The notes beneath the pieces were generated by a model. That model did not search any database and was not told the origin of the DNA. It saw only the letters and a program-made list of their open reading frames with translations. Both the position numbers and the translations under genes were made by a program. From contig SIAO01000010.1 of the NCBI GenBank assembly GCA_009691765.1, positions 1 through 64,000 on the forward strand: 64,000 bases of DNA. Direction: 5' to 3'. Shown one piece after another: positions 1 to 8,683 of this stretch (positions are counted from its first letter, which is position 1; each line of letters begins with the position of its first letter). The stretch comes from Planctomycetota bacterium (GTDB lineage Bacteria > Planctomycetota > GCA-002687715).

Positions 1-240
1 CGCGCCAACACGGTTGCGCACGGAAGCAGCAACGCGCTGCGTGACTCCGCTCGCGGTTTCGCGGCCGAGGCTCACCGCAAGCAGTTGGTCCAAGGCCTTC
101 AGTCGAGCGAGTTCTCCACGCAAAGCCGCATCGCTGGCCAGAGCCGTCTCAATCTCGGCGCAACGCGACGCTGGCAATTCGCCAGCGCAGAAGGCCATCA
201 ACTCTTCTGGGGACACAGAGTGTGGGTTTGGGGTGTTCAT
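1..240 (-). CDS. Anti-sigma-factor-like protein, N-terminal part (runs off the window edge)
   Basis: Eighty codons are visible before the left edge of the window. The ATG overlaps the stop of the upstream ECF sigma gene in an ATGA arrangement, the usual coupling of sigma and anti-sigma genes. The visible part is an acidic, helical N-terminus (PEELMAFCAGELP, then a run of charged helix), like the cytosolic N-termini of planctomycete anti-sigma or zinc-finger-like regulators. No membrane segment is visible, but the C-terminal part is missing. The anti-sigma role is inferred mainly from position and N-terminal character. A sigma-regulated membrane protein of another kind is possible. Confidence 0.55.
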   Translation of the reverse strand, partial: MNTPNPHSVSPEELMAFCAGELPASRCAEIETALASDAALRGELARLKALDQLLAVSLGRETASGVTQRVAASVRNRVGA

Positions 241-803
241 GCGGGCAAATCCTTCCGGGTGCGTCCGGGGTCGATGAAAACCAGAACAAGTTCGATGTCG
301 TCCTGCAACGCGAGCTCGAGATTCTGGCGCGCACGAAAGAGAACACTCTTCACAGCTTCGAGGCTGAGATCCATCGCTTCGCACAAGTCGCAGTCGGCGA
401 AGCCCTCGTAGCAGCGCAACAAAATGACCGTGCGTTGCTGCGGCGGAAGCTCATCCACTGCTGCGCGCACACGAGCGATCGCTTCCGTTCGCACAAACTG
501 TGCTGCGGCGTCTTCACGGCCATCGCTCACGCTGCCGTAGTTTTTCACGGCGTGGTTCACGGCGATGCGATAGAGCTAGGTGCTGAAACGCGCGACCGGC
601 TGATAGCTGGCGCGCACACGCCAGACGCTCGCAAAAGTCTCTTGGGCGAGATCCTCAGCGTCCGTGTGCGAATTGATGTAATGGCGCAAGAAGCCCACGA
701 GCCTCTCGGCGTGGCGCTGCACCAGTTCATCCATGGCGTTCTCTCTGCCGGCCTTAAGAGCCAACATGGAGCGCACATCTGGGTCGTCAGGAAACACCGG
801 CAT
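237..803 (-). pseudogene. ECF RNA polymerase sigma factor interrupted by an in-frame amber codon
   Basis: Two halves in one reading frame form a complete ECF sigma-70 factor of about 188 codons. The first half has region 2 (HINSHTDAEDLAQETF-like helix, reading YINSHTDAEDLAQETF). The second has region 4 (ELPPQQRTVILLRCYEG, then the helix-turn-helix around DLCEAMDLSLEAVKSVLFRAR). They are separated by one TAG at 576-578. It lies inside the region 2.4 motif FST-x-LYRIAVN, where family members have tryptophan, so a TGG to TAG change explains it. The chosen start, ATG 803, has an AGAGGG Shine-Dalgarno sequence. The gene is either a recent nonsense pseudogene or a base-call error. Everything else in it looks intact. 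Confidence 0.85.
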
Positions 804-859
804 GCAACCCTCTAACAACTGACCAGCCGCAAGGTTGCGATCTGTTGCAACCTCATGCC

Positions 860-1996
860 CTACAGCGGGGTCAGCGGAGTCTTGCTGCGGTCCAGAATCG
901 AGAGAATCAATGCCAACCGGAACACAAAGTCGGTAGATTTTCGGTTTTTTCCGCGCCAAGACTCTTCGAGTGGAAAGTAGTGGTACTGGCTCCGCGTGGG
1001 GTGCCGATCCACCGTCGTTTCTACATCGAAAAACCCATCATCTGGGTTCTTGCGCAGCGAGAGCAACCACGTCAACAACTCCACAGCCTTGGGCATCCGC
1101 GTCAGCAGCCCTGTACGCGCGAGCAACTCCAAGTCATGCAACAGAAAACCGACACGCCCCGCCGCGAACTCGTCTTTGCTCCAGACCGCAATGTGGAGGT
1201 CTTTGAGTTTCAAGAACTTCTTGCCGCGCACTTCTCGCACACGCCGCGGCGTGGCGTCGATATTGCCAAGCTGCGCCGCCAGCCAATCCAGCCCTCCGTT
1301 CTTCTCTGCCTCGCGGCAACACTCGGCGTTGAACGCCAGAATGTAGAAAATAAACATGTCTGGGGTGCACCAGTCAGGGCGAAGCCTGCGGTACACCGCG
1401 TCTTCCGGCACTTCGACAATGCCGTCGAAGCGACCAGCACCATCCTCCTTGTGGTGATGTGCCAGCTCTGCCGCTATGCGCTTGCCCACAGCCTGCACTT
1501 CCGCGGCATCATTGAACGCCGCGCGCGACAACGCTGCTGCTGCGATGTCCGCCATGATGCGACGCACAAACTTGAGCGCGGCAGGGTCGCTGCCGGCATA
1601 ACCCTTCAGTTCACACAAGTCGCTTCCCGGTGCTTCGCGCGCCAGCTCCAACAAGCACTCCTGTGCGGTGCGATGGATGACCGGATGCTCGCGACTCCAG
1701 CCACGCTCCACGAGGAACAGGAATTGATTCACCAATCCCGGTCCGCGATGGCGACTCTTGTTGGGGGCCTCGTAGTCCAACAGCTTGTCCAACCAACGCC
1801 CATTGAGTTGCTGCTGTTGCAAAACTTGAACTGACGGCGCATATCGGTCGCAATCTTGGCGTGCGGCTGCCACCTCGGGGTCTGTCTCAGCGCGACCCGC
1901 GATTTCCGTGAGCGTGCGATAGCGGATGGGAGCGCAACCATATTGCAGAAGCCACGGAATGGGATCTGCATGCAACTGAGACAGCCAAGTTTTCAT
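860..1996 (-). CDS. Hypothetical helical-repeat (prenyltransferase/squalene-cyclase-like) protein
   Basis: A 378-residue soluble protein without signal peptide. The N-terminus (PIPWLLQYGCAPIRYRTLTEI) and a following VLQQQQLNGRWLDKL segment resemble a family whose repeats fold like the alpha/alpha toroid of prenyltransferases and terpene cyclases. Members are often annotated simply as hypothetical. Tryptophan-rich helices and Cys-rich stretches (residues about 205-230, DWCTPDMF and AECCREAE) are visible, but I see no catalytic motif. It ends 56 bases before the sigma factor start on the same strand, and its start lies 7 bases past the signal peptidase stop. It may therefore be co-transcribed with that upstream operon. 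Function unknown. Confidence 0.6.
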   Translation of the reverse strand: MKTWLSQLHADPIPWLLQYGCAPIRYRTLTEIAGRAETDPEVAAARQDCDRYAPSVQVLQQQQLNGRWLDKLLDYEAPNKSRHRGPGLVNQFLFLVERGWSREHPVIHRTAQECLLELAREAPGSDLCELKGYAGSDPAALKFVRRIMADIAAAALSRAAFNDAAEVQAVGKRIAAELAHHHKEDGAGRFDGIVEVPEDAVYRRLRPDWCTPDMFIFYILAFNAECCREAEKNGGLDWLAAQLGNIDATPRRVREVRGKKFLKLKDLHIAVWSKDEFAAGRVGFLLHDLELLARTGLLTRMPKAVELLTWLLSLRKNPDDGFFDVETTVDRHPTRSQYHYFPLEESWRGKNRKSTDFVFRLALILSILDRSKTPLTPL

Positions 1997-2003
1997 GCCA
2001 GCC

Positions 2004-3134
2004 TCAGTTTAGCGAGCGGGCGCGAACTCTGGGGAGCAAGATGCGCTCCGCGCGCCCGAGCAAACGGCAGTACGGCACGGGCCCATGCATGCGGCTGTCC
2101 GCGCTGATCGGTTGGTTGTCCCCAACGGCAAAACATGATTCGGCTCCGACCTGATACGCAGCCAAGGATCCGAGGCCGCTACCGAAAAAATAGTGGACAT
2201 CGCGCGAGAGGTCAACGGGGTGCAGTCGCGCTTCTTGCGCGGTGCAGTGCACTCGCCACAGAGACAAGCTGCGCCCGCTCACCGTATCGCGCGCGGATTC
2301 ATGACAAACGCGCGTCTGAGCATCGGTGCCTGTGCTGATGGAAAAAGAGCCATCCAGAGTTTCGACTTGCACATCCAGTCCCGTTGGTGGTATGCGGGCG
2401 AGTTCCGTAGCGATGCCTGCCTTATTGTGCAGACTCAGTCGATCCGCTTCGATCACAAGACCACGCACATCGTCCGCCAGTTCATGCAGCACGCTGAGCC
2501 TTCCTTGCACAGGAAACACGCGTAGCGCGAGTCGCGTGTCGGGCACCACATGGCGTCCAGGATGCACGAGGCCTCCCGACCCGATGCAATCATCCATGAC
2601 CGATTCCGCGCCCGGCCCCATGCTGCCGAGGATGCGCGCCTTGAAAGCCCCGTTTTCTGCTCGCAACAGCACTGCGCCTTGCTCCATGGGCTGCAGTGAT
2701 CCTTGTTGGACTTGCCAGCGCTCAGGGCGCGCAACATGCGGTCCTGGAAGCGTCACGCGCATGGATTCGCGCAACTCGGGCGTGCGCTGCGCGCGCTGCA
2801 ACGCACTCGCGCTCTGGCCAACAAAGACATCGCCGGCTTGCAGAGCCAACGTCTCTCCGGGCAAGGCGACGACACGCTTGATGCGCGTGTCCGTGCTGCC
2901 ATCGTCGGCTTCGCAGCGATAGGCCCAAACTTCAAAACGTTGCGGAGTTGTCGCAAGGCGGTTCAGCAAGACGCGATCGCGCCCACCTTCCAGAGTGGGC
3001 CACATGCTGCGCTCTACAACGAGAAGCACATCGCACACGCTGCTCCGCAGCAACAGAATCAGGGCTACGCAGGCCCCGAGCCAGAGCAGCCTGCGCCGCC
3101 AACGGCTGCGCTGTGTCACTACAACTTCGCTCAC
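2004..3134 (-). CDS. lepB: Signal peptidase I (S26 family), with long insertion
   Basis: A membrane-bound leader peptidase that cleaves secretory signal peptides at the outer face of the inner membrane. A GTG start at 3134 overlaps the stop of the upstream amidohydrolase (GTGA). One N-terminal membrane segment (about residues 14-33) precedes the Ser box SMWPTL (nucleophile Ser43). The general-base lysine is in RIKRVVALPGE (Lys86). The C-terminal box GDN...SADSR.HGPVP is also present, so all catalytic elements are seen. At 376 residues it is longer than typical LepB. About 200 extra residues lie between the Lys box and the GDN box, forming an enlarged periplasmic cap domain of unknown role. 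Confidence 0.9.
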   Translation of the reverse strand: MSEVVVTQRSRWRRRLLWLGACVALILLLRSSVCDVLLVVERSMWPTLEGGRDRVLLNRLATTPQRFEVWAYRCEADDGSTDTRIKRVVALPGETLALQAGDVFVGQSASALQRAQRTPELRESMRVTLPGPHVARPERWQVQQGSLQPMEQGAVLLRAENGAFKARILGSMGPGAESVMDDCIGSGGLVHPGRHVVPDTRLALRVFPVQGRLSVLHELADDVRGLVIEADRLSLHNKAGIATELARIPPTGLDVQVETLDGSFSISTGTDAQTRVCHESARDTVSGRSLSLWRVHCTAQEARLHPVDLSRDVHYFFGSGLGSLAAYQVGAESCFAVGDNQPISADSRMHGPVPYCRLLGRAERILLPRVRARSLN

Positions 3135-4402
3135 TCGGACAATTCCGCCAGAAGGTCGCGCCCGTCCACAAACGTGTGTGTCACCTGCTCCACTTGGCCT
3201 TCCCAAACCACGCGCGACACCGGATCCCTGCGCTCGTTGATGACCACCGGCAATTCGAGGCGCACGAAATCTGCGCGCTTGCCCGCTTCGAGAGTGCCGA
3301 TCTGTTTGTCGAGTCCGAGTGCCCGAGCACCACCAAGCGTCGCAGCGTGAAAAGCATCGATAGCACCGAGACCTGTTGTTGAGCGCGATTGCCCGCGTTG
3401 CACCAGCAGCAATGTGCGCATCTCTTCAAACATGTCCAACGTCGGCACACTCGCAAGACTGTCCGTGCCCAGAGCCAGCGTGACTCCGGCCGCGAGCATT
3501 TCGGCCACAGGTGCGATACCGCAAGCGAGCATCAAGTTCGAGCGCGGGCAATGCACCACCGGCGTGTGCGAGGCGGCCAAGAGCGCGATGTCGTCGGCAT
3601 CAGCTTGCACGACATGCACGGCCAACAAGTCGGGCCCAAGCAAACCGAGATCCGCCAACTGGCGCACAGGACTTGCATTACAGCGATAGCGTCCGAGCAC
3701 ACCTTCGCGGCGATAGTGCTCTGCCAATGGACCCGTGCCGCGCGTGAAGAACTCGTGCTCCTCAACGCTTTCATCCACATGCAGCGTGCAACGCAAGCCT
3801 CGGCGCCGCGCGTGCGCCATCACCGCAGTCAGCACTTTAGGTGGGCAAGTGAAAAGTGTGTGTGGCGCGTGGCCCAACTGCATGAGCGGCGCACCCAATT
3901 CAGGAAGTTCGTGGCCTTCTTCAAACTCGGCAATGAACGCATCTTCGCTTTCGGCACGGCTTCCAAACACTTCAAGGCCGAAGAACGCTCGCATCCCACT
4001 GCCCGCCAAGAGCGGCACGCTTGCTGGGTCAAGAAAACTGTCAGCCACACAGCCGACACCGCCTGCTACGAGCATGGCAATGCTCTGCGCCGCGCCACTC
4101 GCAAAGATCTCACGATCGGCGGTTCCACGTTCAATGGCTGGAATCATCGCGTGCCGCAGCCACTCCGCGAAAGGCAAGTCGTCACCGATGCCACCGAAGC
4201 TGCCAAGTGCGAGATGCGCGTGCGCGTTGACAAAGGCTGGCATCACCACACCGCCCGCTTCGCACAGCAACGGAGCCTCTTGCTGCGGTCGCCCTTGATG
4301 CAACGCGACAATGCGCCCGTCACTGATCTCCATCCAGCCTGGAGACAGCACGCCGGCGGCATCGGTGATGAGATGGTCTGCAGCCACCACTCCGGTATTC
4401 AC
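3131..4402 (-). CDS. Amidohydrolase of the MtaD/SAH-deaminase (aminofutalosine deaminase) type
   Basis: A cytosolic metal-dependent hydrolase of 423 residues, the length of MtaD, SsnA and aminodeoxyfutalosine deaminases. Seen motifs are the metal-binding HAHLALGSFGG, the HVDES strand, a VVHCPRSN segment, and the LGTDSLAS aspartate box; a C-terminal GTLEAGKRADFV beta-domain closes the fold. By family these enzymes deaminate adenosine-like nucleosides (S-adenosylhomocysteine, methylthioadenosine or aminofutalosine); the exact substrate cannot be read from sequence. I chose GTG 4402, which overlaps the TGA of a short upstream reading frame as GTGA. A TTG at 4420 is an alternative. It overlaps lepB downstream by GTGA, so both are translationally coupled. 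Confidence 0.85.
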   Translation of the reverse strand: MNTGVVAADHLITDAAGVLSPGWMEISDGRIVALHQGRPQQEAPLLCEAGGVVMPAFVNAHAHLALGSFGGIGDDLPFAEWLRHAMIPAIERGTADREIFASGAAQSIAMLVAGGVGCVADSFLDPASVPLLAGSGMRAFFGLEVFGSRAESEDAFIAEFEEGHELPELGAPLMQLGHAPHTLFTCPPKVLTAVMAHARRRGLRCTLHVDESVEEHEFFTRGTGPLAEHYRREGVLGRYRCNASPVRQLADLGLLGPDLLAVHVVQADADDIALLAASHTPVVHCPRSNLMLACGIAPVAEMLAAGVTLALGTDSLASVPTLDMFEEMRTLLLVQRGQSRSTTGLGAIDAFHAATLGGARALGLDKQIGTLEAGKRADFVRLELPVVINERRDPVSRVVWEGQVEQVTHTFVDGRDLLAELSE

Positions 4403-4503
4403 TGCGCGGGGCTCCGGCAATCGAAGCGCTCGAGCATTTGTTGCTCCAGCGACGACGGCGCGCCGAGAAGCAGCGCAAGAGACATTCCCACCGCCATTTT
4501 CAT
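4399..4503 (-). CDS. Possible 34-codon leader peptide ahead of the amidohydrolase
   Basis: A short reading frame starts at ATG 4503, two bases after the AsmA-like stop. It has the strongest Shine-Dalgarno sequence of the neighbourhood (GGAGGAGG, embedded in the end of the upstream gene). Its product would begin MKMAVGMSLALLLGA, a hydrophobic signal-like stretch, and end with a TGA overlapping the amidohydrolase GTG. Either it is a real coupling or leader peptide, or an error splits the true amidohydrolase N-terminus. The amidohydrolase has a complete N-terminal beta-domain without it, which favours the first reading. No homology is recognised. Confidence 0.3.
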   Translation of the reverse strand: MKMAVGMSLALLLGAPSSLEQQMLERFDCRSPAQ

Positions 4504-4504
4504 C

Positions 4505-7500
4505 TCATCCTCCTCCAAGTACGGGCTGAATATCCAAGGCACGACGCCCTTCCGTCTGTATCAGGTTGCCGCGAATCTCGATGCCGAGATTCATGCGCTT
4601 CAACAAGCCGGTGCCAGACAGCAACGCGCCGAGCAACGAGACGCCGCCTTGGCCGCCGGTGACTCTCGCAGCCAGTTTCTCCATGACGTCGGTGCCGATG
4701 CGACAGTTCACCATGCCGTCGAGTGTCGTCCATCCATCCAACGTCAACATCAAACCCGCCATGGGCAATTTGAGCCCCTTGTCGAGGCTCACGCGCCCTT
4801 CGCGAATCTGGAGAGAAGTTGTGAGTTTGTCCATGCTCACGCCCTGCGCCATCGCAGCTTGCACAGTGCCGAGTGCGGCCTGCACATCAAAACCAGCGAT
4901 AGTCGGCAAACGAGCTCCAAACAGCGCTGGCAGTTTCGCCATCACATCCAAAAACATGACCGTCGAGCTGAGACGGAGCCCAACAATCTGCAAACGCCCA
5001 TCTGCGACAGCGCTTTTCGACCACAGCACCTTGCCGCCGTGTTGCAGGCGAACATCCACATCGAGATCCATGAGGCCGGCCACGGTGGCCTTCTCATCAG
5101 GCTGCTCGCCGAGGAAAAAAAGTGGACTGAGAATGGAGAGTTGCTTGTTGGGCACACGAGCAATGTCAACGCCCGTCGCATGCACCTTCGCGTTCACACT
5201 CCAGCTTCCATCGACCAACGCTGCTCGTGCGCCGGGATCAACGCGGAGGCTTCCGCCACCGAGTGTCGCCGTCGCTTCGCGCACTTCGAGTGCGCCACCA
5301 CGCAGTTCTGCCGCGCAACGCAACCCTTGCAACGTCAAGGTGTCGAAGGCCAACGCATCGAGATTGGCCGTGCAAGTTCCGACACCGCGAAAAACATCTG
5401 GAATCCAAGCTACGCAGGGCGCATCCAGTGTGCCCGCGACCTGCATTTCGCCATGCTGCACCGCTAGCGGCGCTTCGGGGCTCACGAGCAGCGCTTCCAT
5501 GAACACCGGCGGCAGTTTCAGCGCAAAGTCCTTCACAACGAGCCGCTCTGCCGTGCACAAAACCCTAGCCGCTTCGAAAGCCACTCCCTCACCGTTCACA
5601 CGCAAGAGACTGAATTCCATTCCCGCGCTGCGCAGACTCCCCTCTCCTTGAACCTGTAGATCAGGGAGTTTCACAGTCTTCAGCACCTTCGTTTTGTCGC
5701 GGAGCGAGCGTGCTAGGCCCGAGAGCTTGAGATCCACGCTCAACTGAGCCTCAAGCGCAGCAGAGCTCCGCGCTTCAACCGTTCCGGAGACGCGCAGCGT
5801 CGTCAGCGCCTCGCCCTTCGAGTTTGGCGTCTCCACGAGACCCACATGCTCCACAGGAAGATCCTGCAAAGTCAGCACGAGGTGATCGCTCGCTTTGCGA
5901 CTCGTCGCATCGACGCCGAAATCCCCTCGCGCTATCAACACGCCGCCCGAGTGGCCAGCACGCAGCTCGCGCACGTTCAAGCGCCCAGCGTTGAGCGCGC
6001 CATCGGCTTGCAGTCCACGAAACTCCAAACCAGAAACGCTCACGCTCTGCAGCGTCGCCTTCACGTCAGCGCTCCATGTTGTCGCATCCAGCGGATCAGA
6101 GCACTGGGCCACGACACTTCCTGTGCTTGCACCTTCAATGCGAAGCATCCCGGGTGAGAACGCTTCGGCAATGGTGCTCAACCAAGCGCCATCGACAGAC
6201 CACGCCATGTCCGCGCGCAAGTTGCGCGCTTCGGCAGAAGCCTGCGCGCTGCGCACTTTGATCCAGCCTTCGGTGGCCGCAAGATTCGTGTCTGACACAG
6301 TCCATTCCTGCCCCTGACGCTGTGCATGAACCGCCAACACCACGTTGTTGAGCGCGAGCGTGCGCCCGTCATCTTGCTGCAAGAGCAGTTGCGGAACGCT
6401 CCCTGTGCCTTGAACGCCGAAATCGCCTACGCCTGTAGCGCTGACATTCCATTGACCGGAACAAACGCCAACAACGCGTCCTGCCGCCGCAACATCGCGC
6501 TCGAGCTTGATATCGCTGCACGCTAGGGTGCCGCTCGCATTCCACGGCGCGGCTCCCAAATCCACCGTACCTGCGAGATTCAATCTCCCGCCAGCATAGG
6601 ACGCGCTGCACTTGTCGATCTGCAACTTGCTTTCATGCAACCGTAGCTCGGCTTGTACTTGCGAGAGCGATTCATCGCGCCATGAGATTCGTGGCAGCGT
6701 AACGCTCCACTGCGCAGTGCAGTTTCGCAGCTCAAGCGCCGCCACACTCAGCTCGCCGCGCAACTGTGCGTTGCCCTCGAGAACACAATCCACCGGCAGC
6801 CACGGACGCAGCACGCGGCCAGGGATCCGTGCCTCGAACTTCGCACCACCAGCGTGGCTCTCTGTGTCGAAGCGTGCGCTCGCAAGTTCCAACGAGAGTC
6901 CTTCCGAGAGCAGCGCCGTCTGTTGCAAGCGCAAACTGCGAAAGCGTTGTTCCGCAAACGCGCTGCCGTTGAGGGAGACACGCTTGAGCACCACGGGTGT
7001 GCCTCCGGGCCACTCCAGCGCGCACTCATCCGCCTTCAGGTCAAAGCTGGCCTCGCACTGCTCTATCGTTCCCGAGAAGCGCACTCCGCCCGTGATCGCA
7101 CTCGTGCAACGCACTCCGCCTCCATCGAAATGAAGCGGCAGTGCTCCGCGAATGTTCAACGCACCAGCAACCGTTCCACCGAGCAACGGCAGAGTGAACT
7201 CTCCGCTGATGCTCGCGGCCTCGTCCACAGCAGAGAAATCCGAAACGTGCAGCACGCCCTTGTCCAGAGTCACCGCTGCAACGATGTCGGTGAGCGCCAC
7301 CGACGGCGTGCTCAATTGCGCGAGACGCAACTGCGCGGTGCCTTGAAGCGCTGAAACCTGAGCCATCCAGTCTTGTGCCTGCAAGTCCCATTGCCCTTCG
7401 GCTTGCACATTGAAACCAAGACTGCCCGCGGGGCGCACTCCCAGAGGCAGCACAGCCGGCAGCGCGTCGGCGAGCAACGCAGCATCGTTCACCGTTCCGT

Positions 7501-8479
7501 TGAACTTGCACGACCCGCGTACAAGCTGCCCAGCAAGCTGCAAACGAGGCGCTTCGAGTTCGACGCGCGCGGCGGTGGTTTCCAACGTCGCACGCAAGGT
7601 CTCAGGAACACCGTCAACGCAGTGCGCCTTCGCATTCACCTTCACGAACGGCAATGGTCGCGCGTTCACGACTTGAGTGCCCAGCGCAAACTCTGTGACT
7701 TCAAAATCGACGCTCACATCCTGCGGGCTCGTGCCCTCGAAGGTGGCAGCACACGCAAGACGCTGGACCTTGCCTGCTGGAATCACATCAACCCACAAGC
7801 GCAGCAGTGGAGCAAACACCGCCAAATCGACGCCCTCACCGCGCAGTTCAACATCACACCCACTCTCGGCCGCCGCGCCACTGCGCAAGAGCAATGCGCA
7901 GGTGAGCGTGCCGCCACCTTGCGGCTGAAGTTCTACGCGTGCGCGTCCTCGCAACGGTGTGCCTTCGGCGCTGGCCGAGAGTGTGAAGCTGCACACTGCC
8001 GCATTGTCCACACTTAGTTGCCCCTCATGAATCGCTAACTCCACGCGGCGTGGCACGGCGACAGGCGCTGTTTTTCCGTCGCCGCTTGCACCACCAAGAA
8101 ACTGATCGATGTTGGTGGCACCTGAAGCCTCTTTGCGCAGATGCACACGGCACTGTTGCGCTGTGAGCGACAGCGCGTCGTTGGAGAACACGAGCCCCGC
8201 CAACCCTCCGCTCAAACTCAGTTCTTGCAGTTCGAGCAGAGCACCACGACCCTGTGCATCAGGCAGCACAACGCGCTGCAGCGTGATGGGCTCGTTCCAT
8301 GCAAGCGACAAGTGTTCGAGTTGCACCGGGCTGCCGAGCGCGTCGCTGAGAGCGCCACGCAAGAGGTTCTCTGCGAACAGCAGCCCTGCGATGAGCGCAC
8401 ACAACGCCAAGCCGACAATCAGCAGCACCCAGCGCAGCGCGCGGACCTTCAAACTACGATTCTTGACATTTTTCAGCAC
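4505..8479 (-). CDS. AsmA/TamB-like giant envelope protein
   Basis: A 1324-residue protein with one N-terminal membrane anchor (about residues 14-35, RWVLLIVGLALCALIAGLLF) and a very long repetitive beta-rich periplasmic region of alternating hydrophobic strands. The start of the mature part (LRGALSDALGSPVQLEHLSLAW) is the classic AsmA/DUF748-type opening. The C-terminal 200 residues, including VKLPALFG and LSLRIREG-like strands, resemble AsmA-like C-terminal domains. By family, such proteins bridge the envelope and are implicated in phospholipid transport to the outer membrane. A GTG start is preceded by GAAGGG. It heads the minus-strand operon that continues into the amidohydrolase and signal peptidase. 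Confidence 0.8.
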   Translation of the reverse strand: MLKNVKNRSLKVRALRWVLLIVGLALCALIAGLLFAENLLRGALSDALGSPVQLEHLSLAWNEPITLQRVVLPDAQGRGALLELQELSLSGGLAGLVFSNDALSLTAQQCRVHLRKEASGATNIDQFLGGASGDGKTAPVAVPRRVELAIHEGQLSVDNAAVCSFTLSASAEGTPLRGRARVELQPQGGGTLTCALLLRSGAAAESGCDVELRGEGVDLAVFAPLLRLWVDVIPAGKVQRLACAATFEGTSPQDVSVDFEVTEFALGTQVVNARPLPFVKVNAKAHCVDGVPETLRATLETTAARVELEAPRLQLAGQLVRGSCKFNGTVNDAALLADALPAVLPLGVRPAGSLGFNVQAEGQWDLQAQDWMAQVSALQGTAQLRLAQLSTPSVALTDIVAAVTLDKGVLHVSDFSAVDEAASISGEFTLPLLGGTVAGALNIRGALPLHFDGGGVRCTSAITGGVRFSGTIEQCEASFDLKADECALEWPGGTPVVLKRVSLNGSAFAEQRFRSLRLQQTALLSEGLSLELASARFDTESHAGGAKFEARIPGRVLRPWLPVDCVLEGNAQLRGELSVAALELRNCTAQWSVTLPRISWRDESLSQVQAELRLHESKLQIDKCSASYAGGRLNLAGTVDLGAAPWNASGTLACSDIKLERDVAAAGRVVGVCSGQWNVSATGVGDFGVQGTGSVPQLLLQQDDGRTLALNNVVLAVHAQRQGQEWTVSDTNLAATEGWIKVRSAQASAEARNLRADMAWSVDGAWLSTIAEAFSPGMLRIEGASTGSVVAQCSDPLDATTWSADVKATLQSVSVSGLEFRGLQADGALNAGRLNVRELRAGHSGGVLIARGDFGVDATSRKASDHLVLTLQDLPVEHVGLVETPNSKGEALTTLRVSGTVEARSSAALEAQLSVDLKLSGLARSLRDKTKVLKTVKLPDLQVQGEGSLRSAGMEFSLLRVNGEGVAFEAARVLCTAERLVVKDFALKLPPVFMEALLVSPEAPLAVQHGEMQVAGTLDAPCVAWIPDVFRGVGTCTANLDALAFDTLTLQGLRCAAELRGGALEVREATATLGGGSLRVDPGARAALVDGSWSVNAKVHATGVDIARVPNKQLSILSPLFFLGEQPDEKATVAGLMDLDVDVRLQHGGKVLWSKSAVADGRLQIVGLRLSSTVMFLDVMAKLPALFGARLPTIAGFDVQAALGTVQAAMAQGVSMDKLTTSLQIREGRVSLDKGLKLPMAGLMLTLDGWTTLDGMVNCRIGTDVMEKLAARVTGGQGGVSLLGALLSGTGLLKRMNLGIEIRGNLIQTEGRRALDIQPVLGGG

Positions 8480-8683
8480 GATTCATCCCTTCAACTGTCC
8501 GGCAGGATAGCCAAGAAATCACGGTCCGTACCAAGTTTTTGTGCCCTCAAGCCAACCCCAAGTGCCTTACTCCACGGCCTTTGCGCCAGAGGGGGCGATC
8601 CTGCAGCGGAACTTCTTGGCCCGAGGGCTGTCCGCGCCGTATGAGTGACTGTCACCCCGGCACCCCCGGGGAGTGATTTAGCC
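8480..8683. other. Divergent intergenic region between the AsmA-like gene and the next plus-strand gene
   Basis: About 200 bases separate two divergent genes, so both promoters should lie here. I see a GC-rich segment with CCCCGGCACCCCCGGGG just ahead of the plus-strand gene, which could pair as a short hairpin around its ribosome binding site. No clear sigma-70 promoter pair or operator could be assigned. Confidence 0.4.

Noticed and set aside
237..803. Amber codon read as pyrrolysine
   Set aside because: Pyl needs dedicated machinery, sits in methylamine methyltransferases, and the aligned residue here is tryptophan, so mutation or error is simpler.
3389..5467. Long plus-strand open frame of about 690 codons
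   Set aside because: It mirrors the amidohydrolase and AsmA-like genes on the other strand, has no recognisable domain, and its codons reflect GC bias only.
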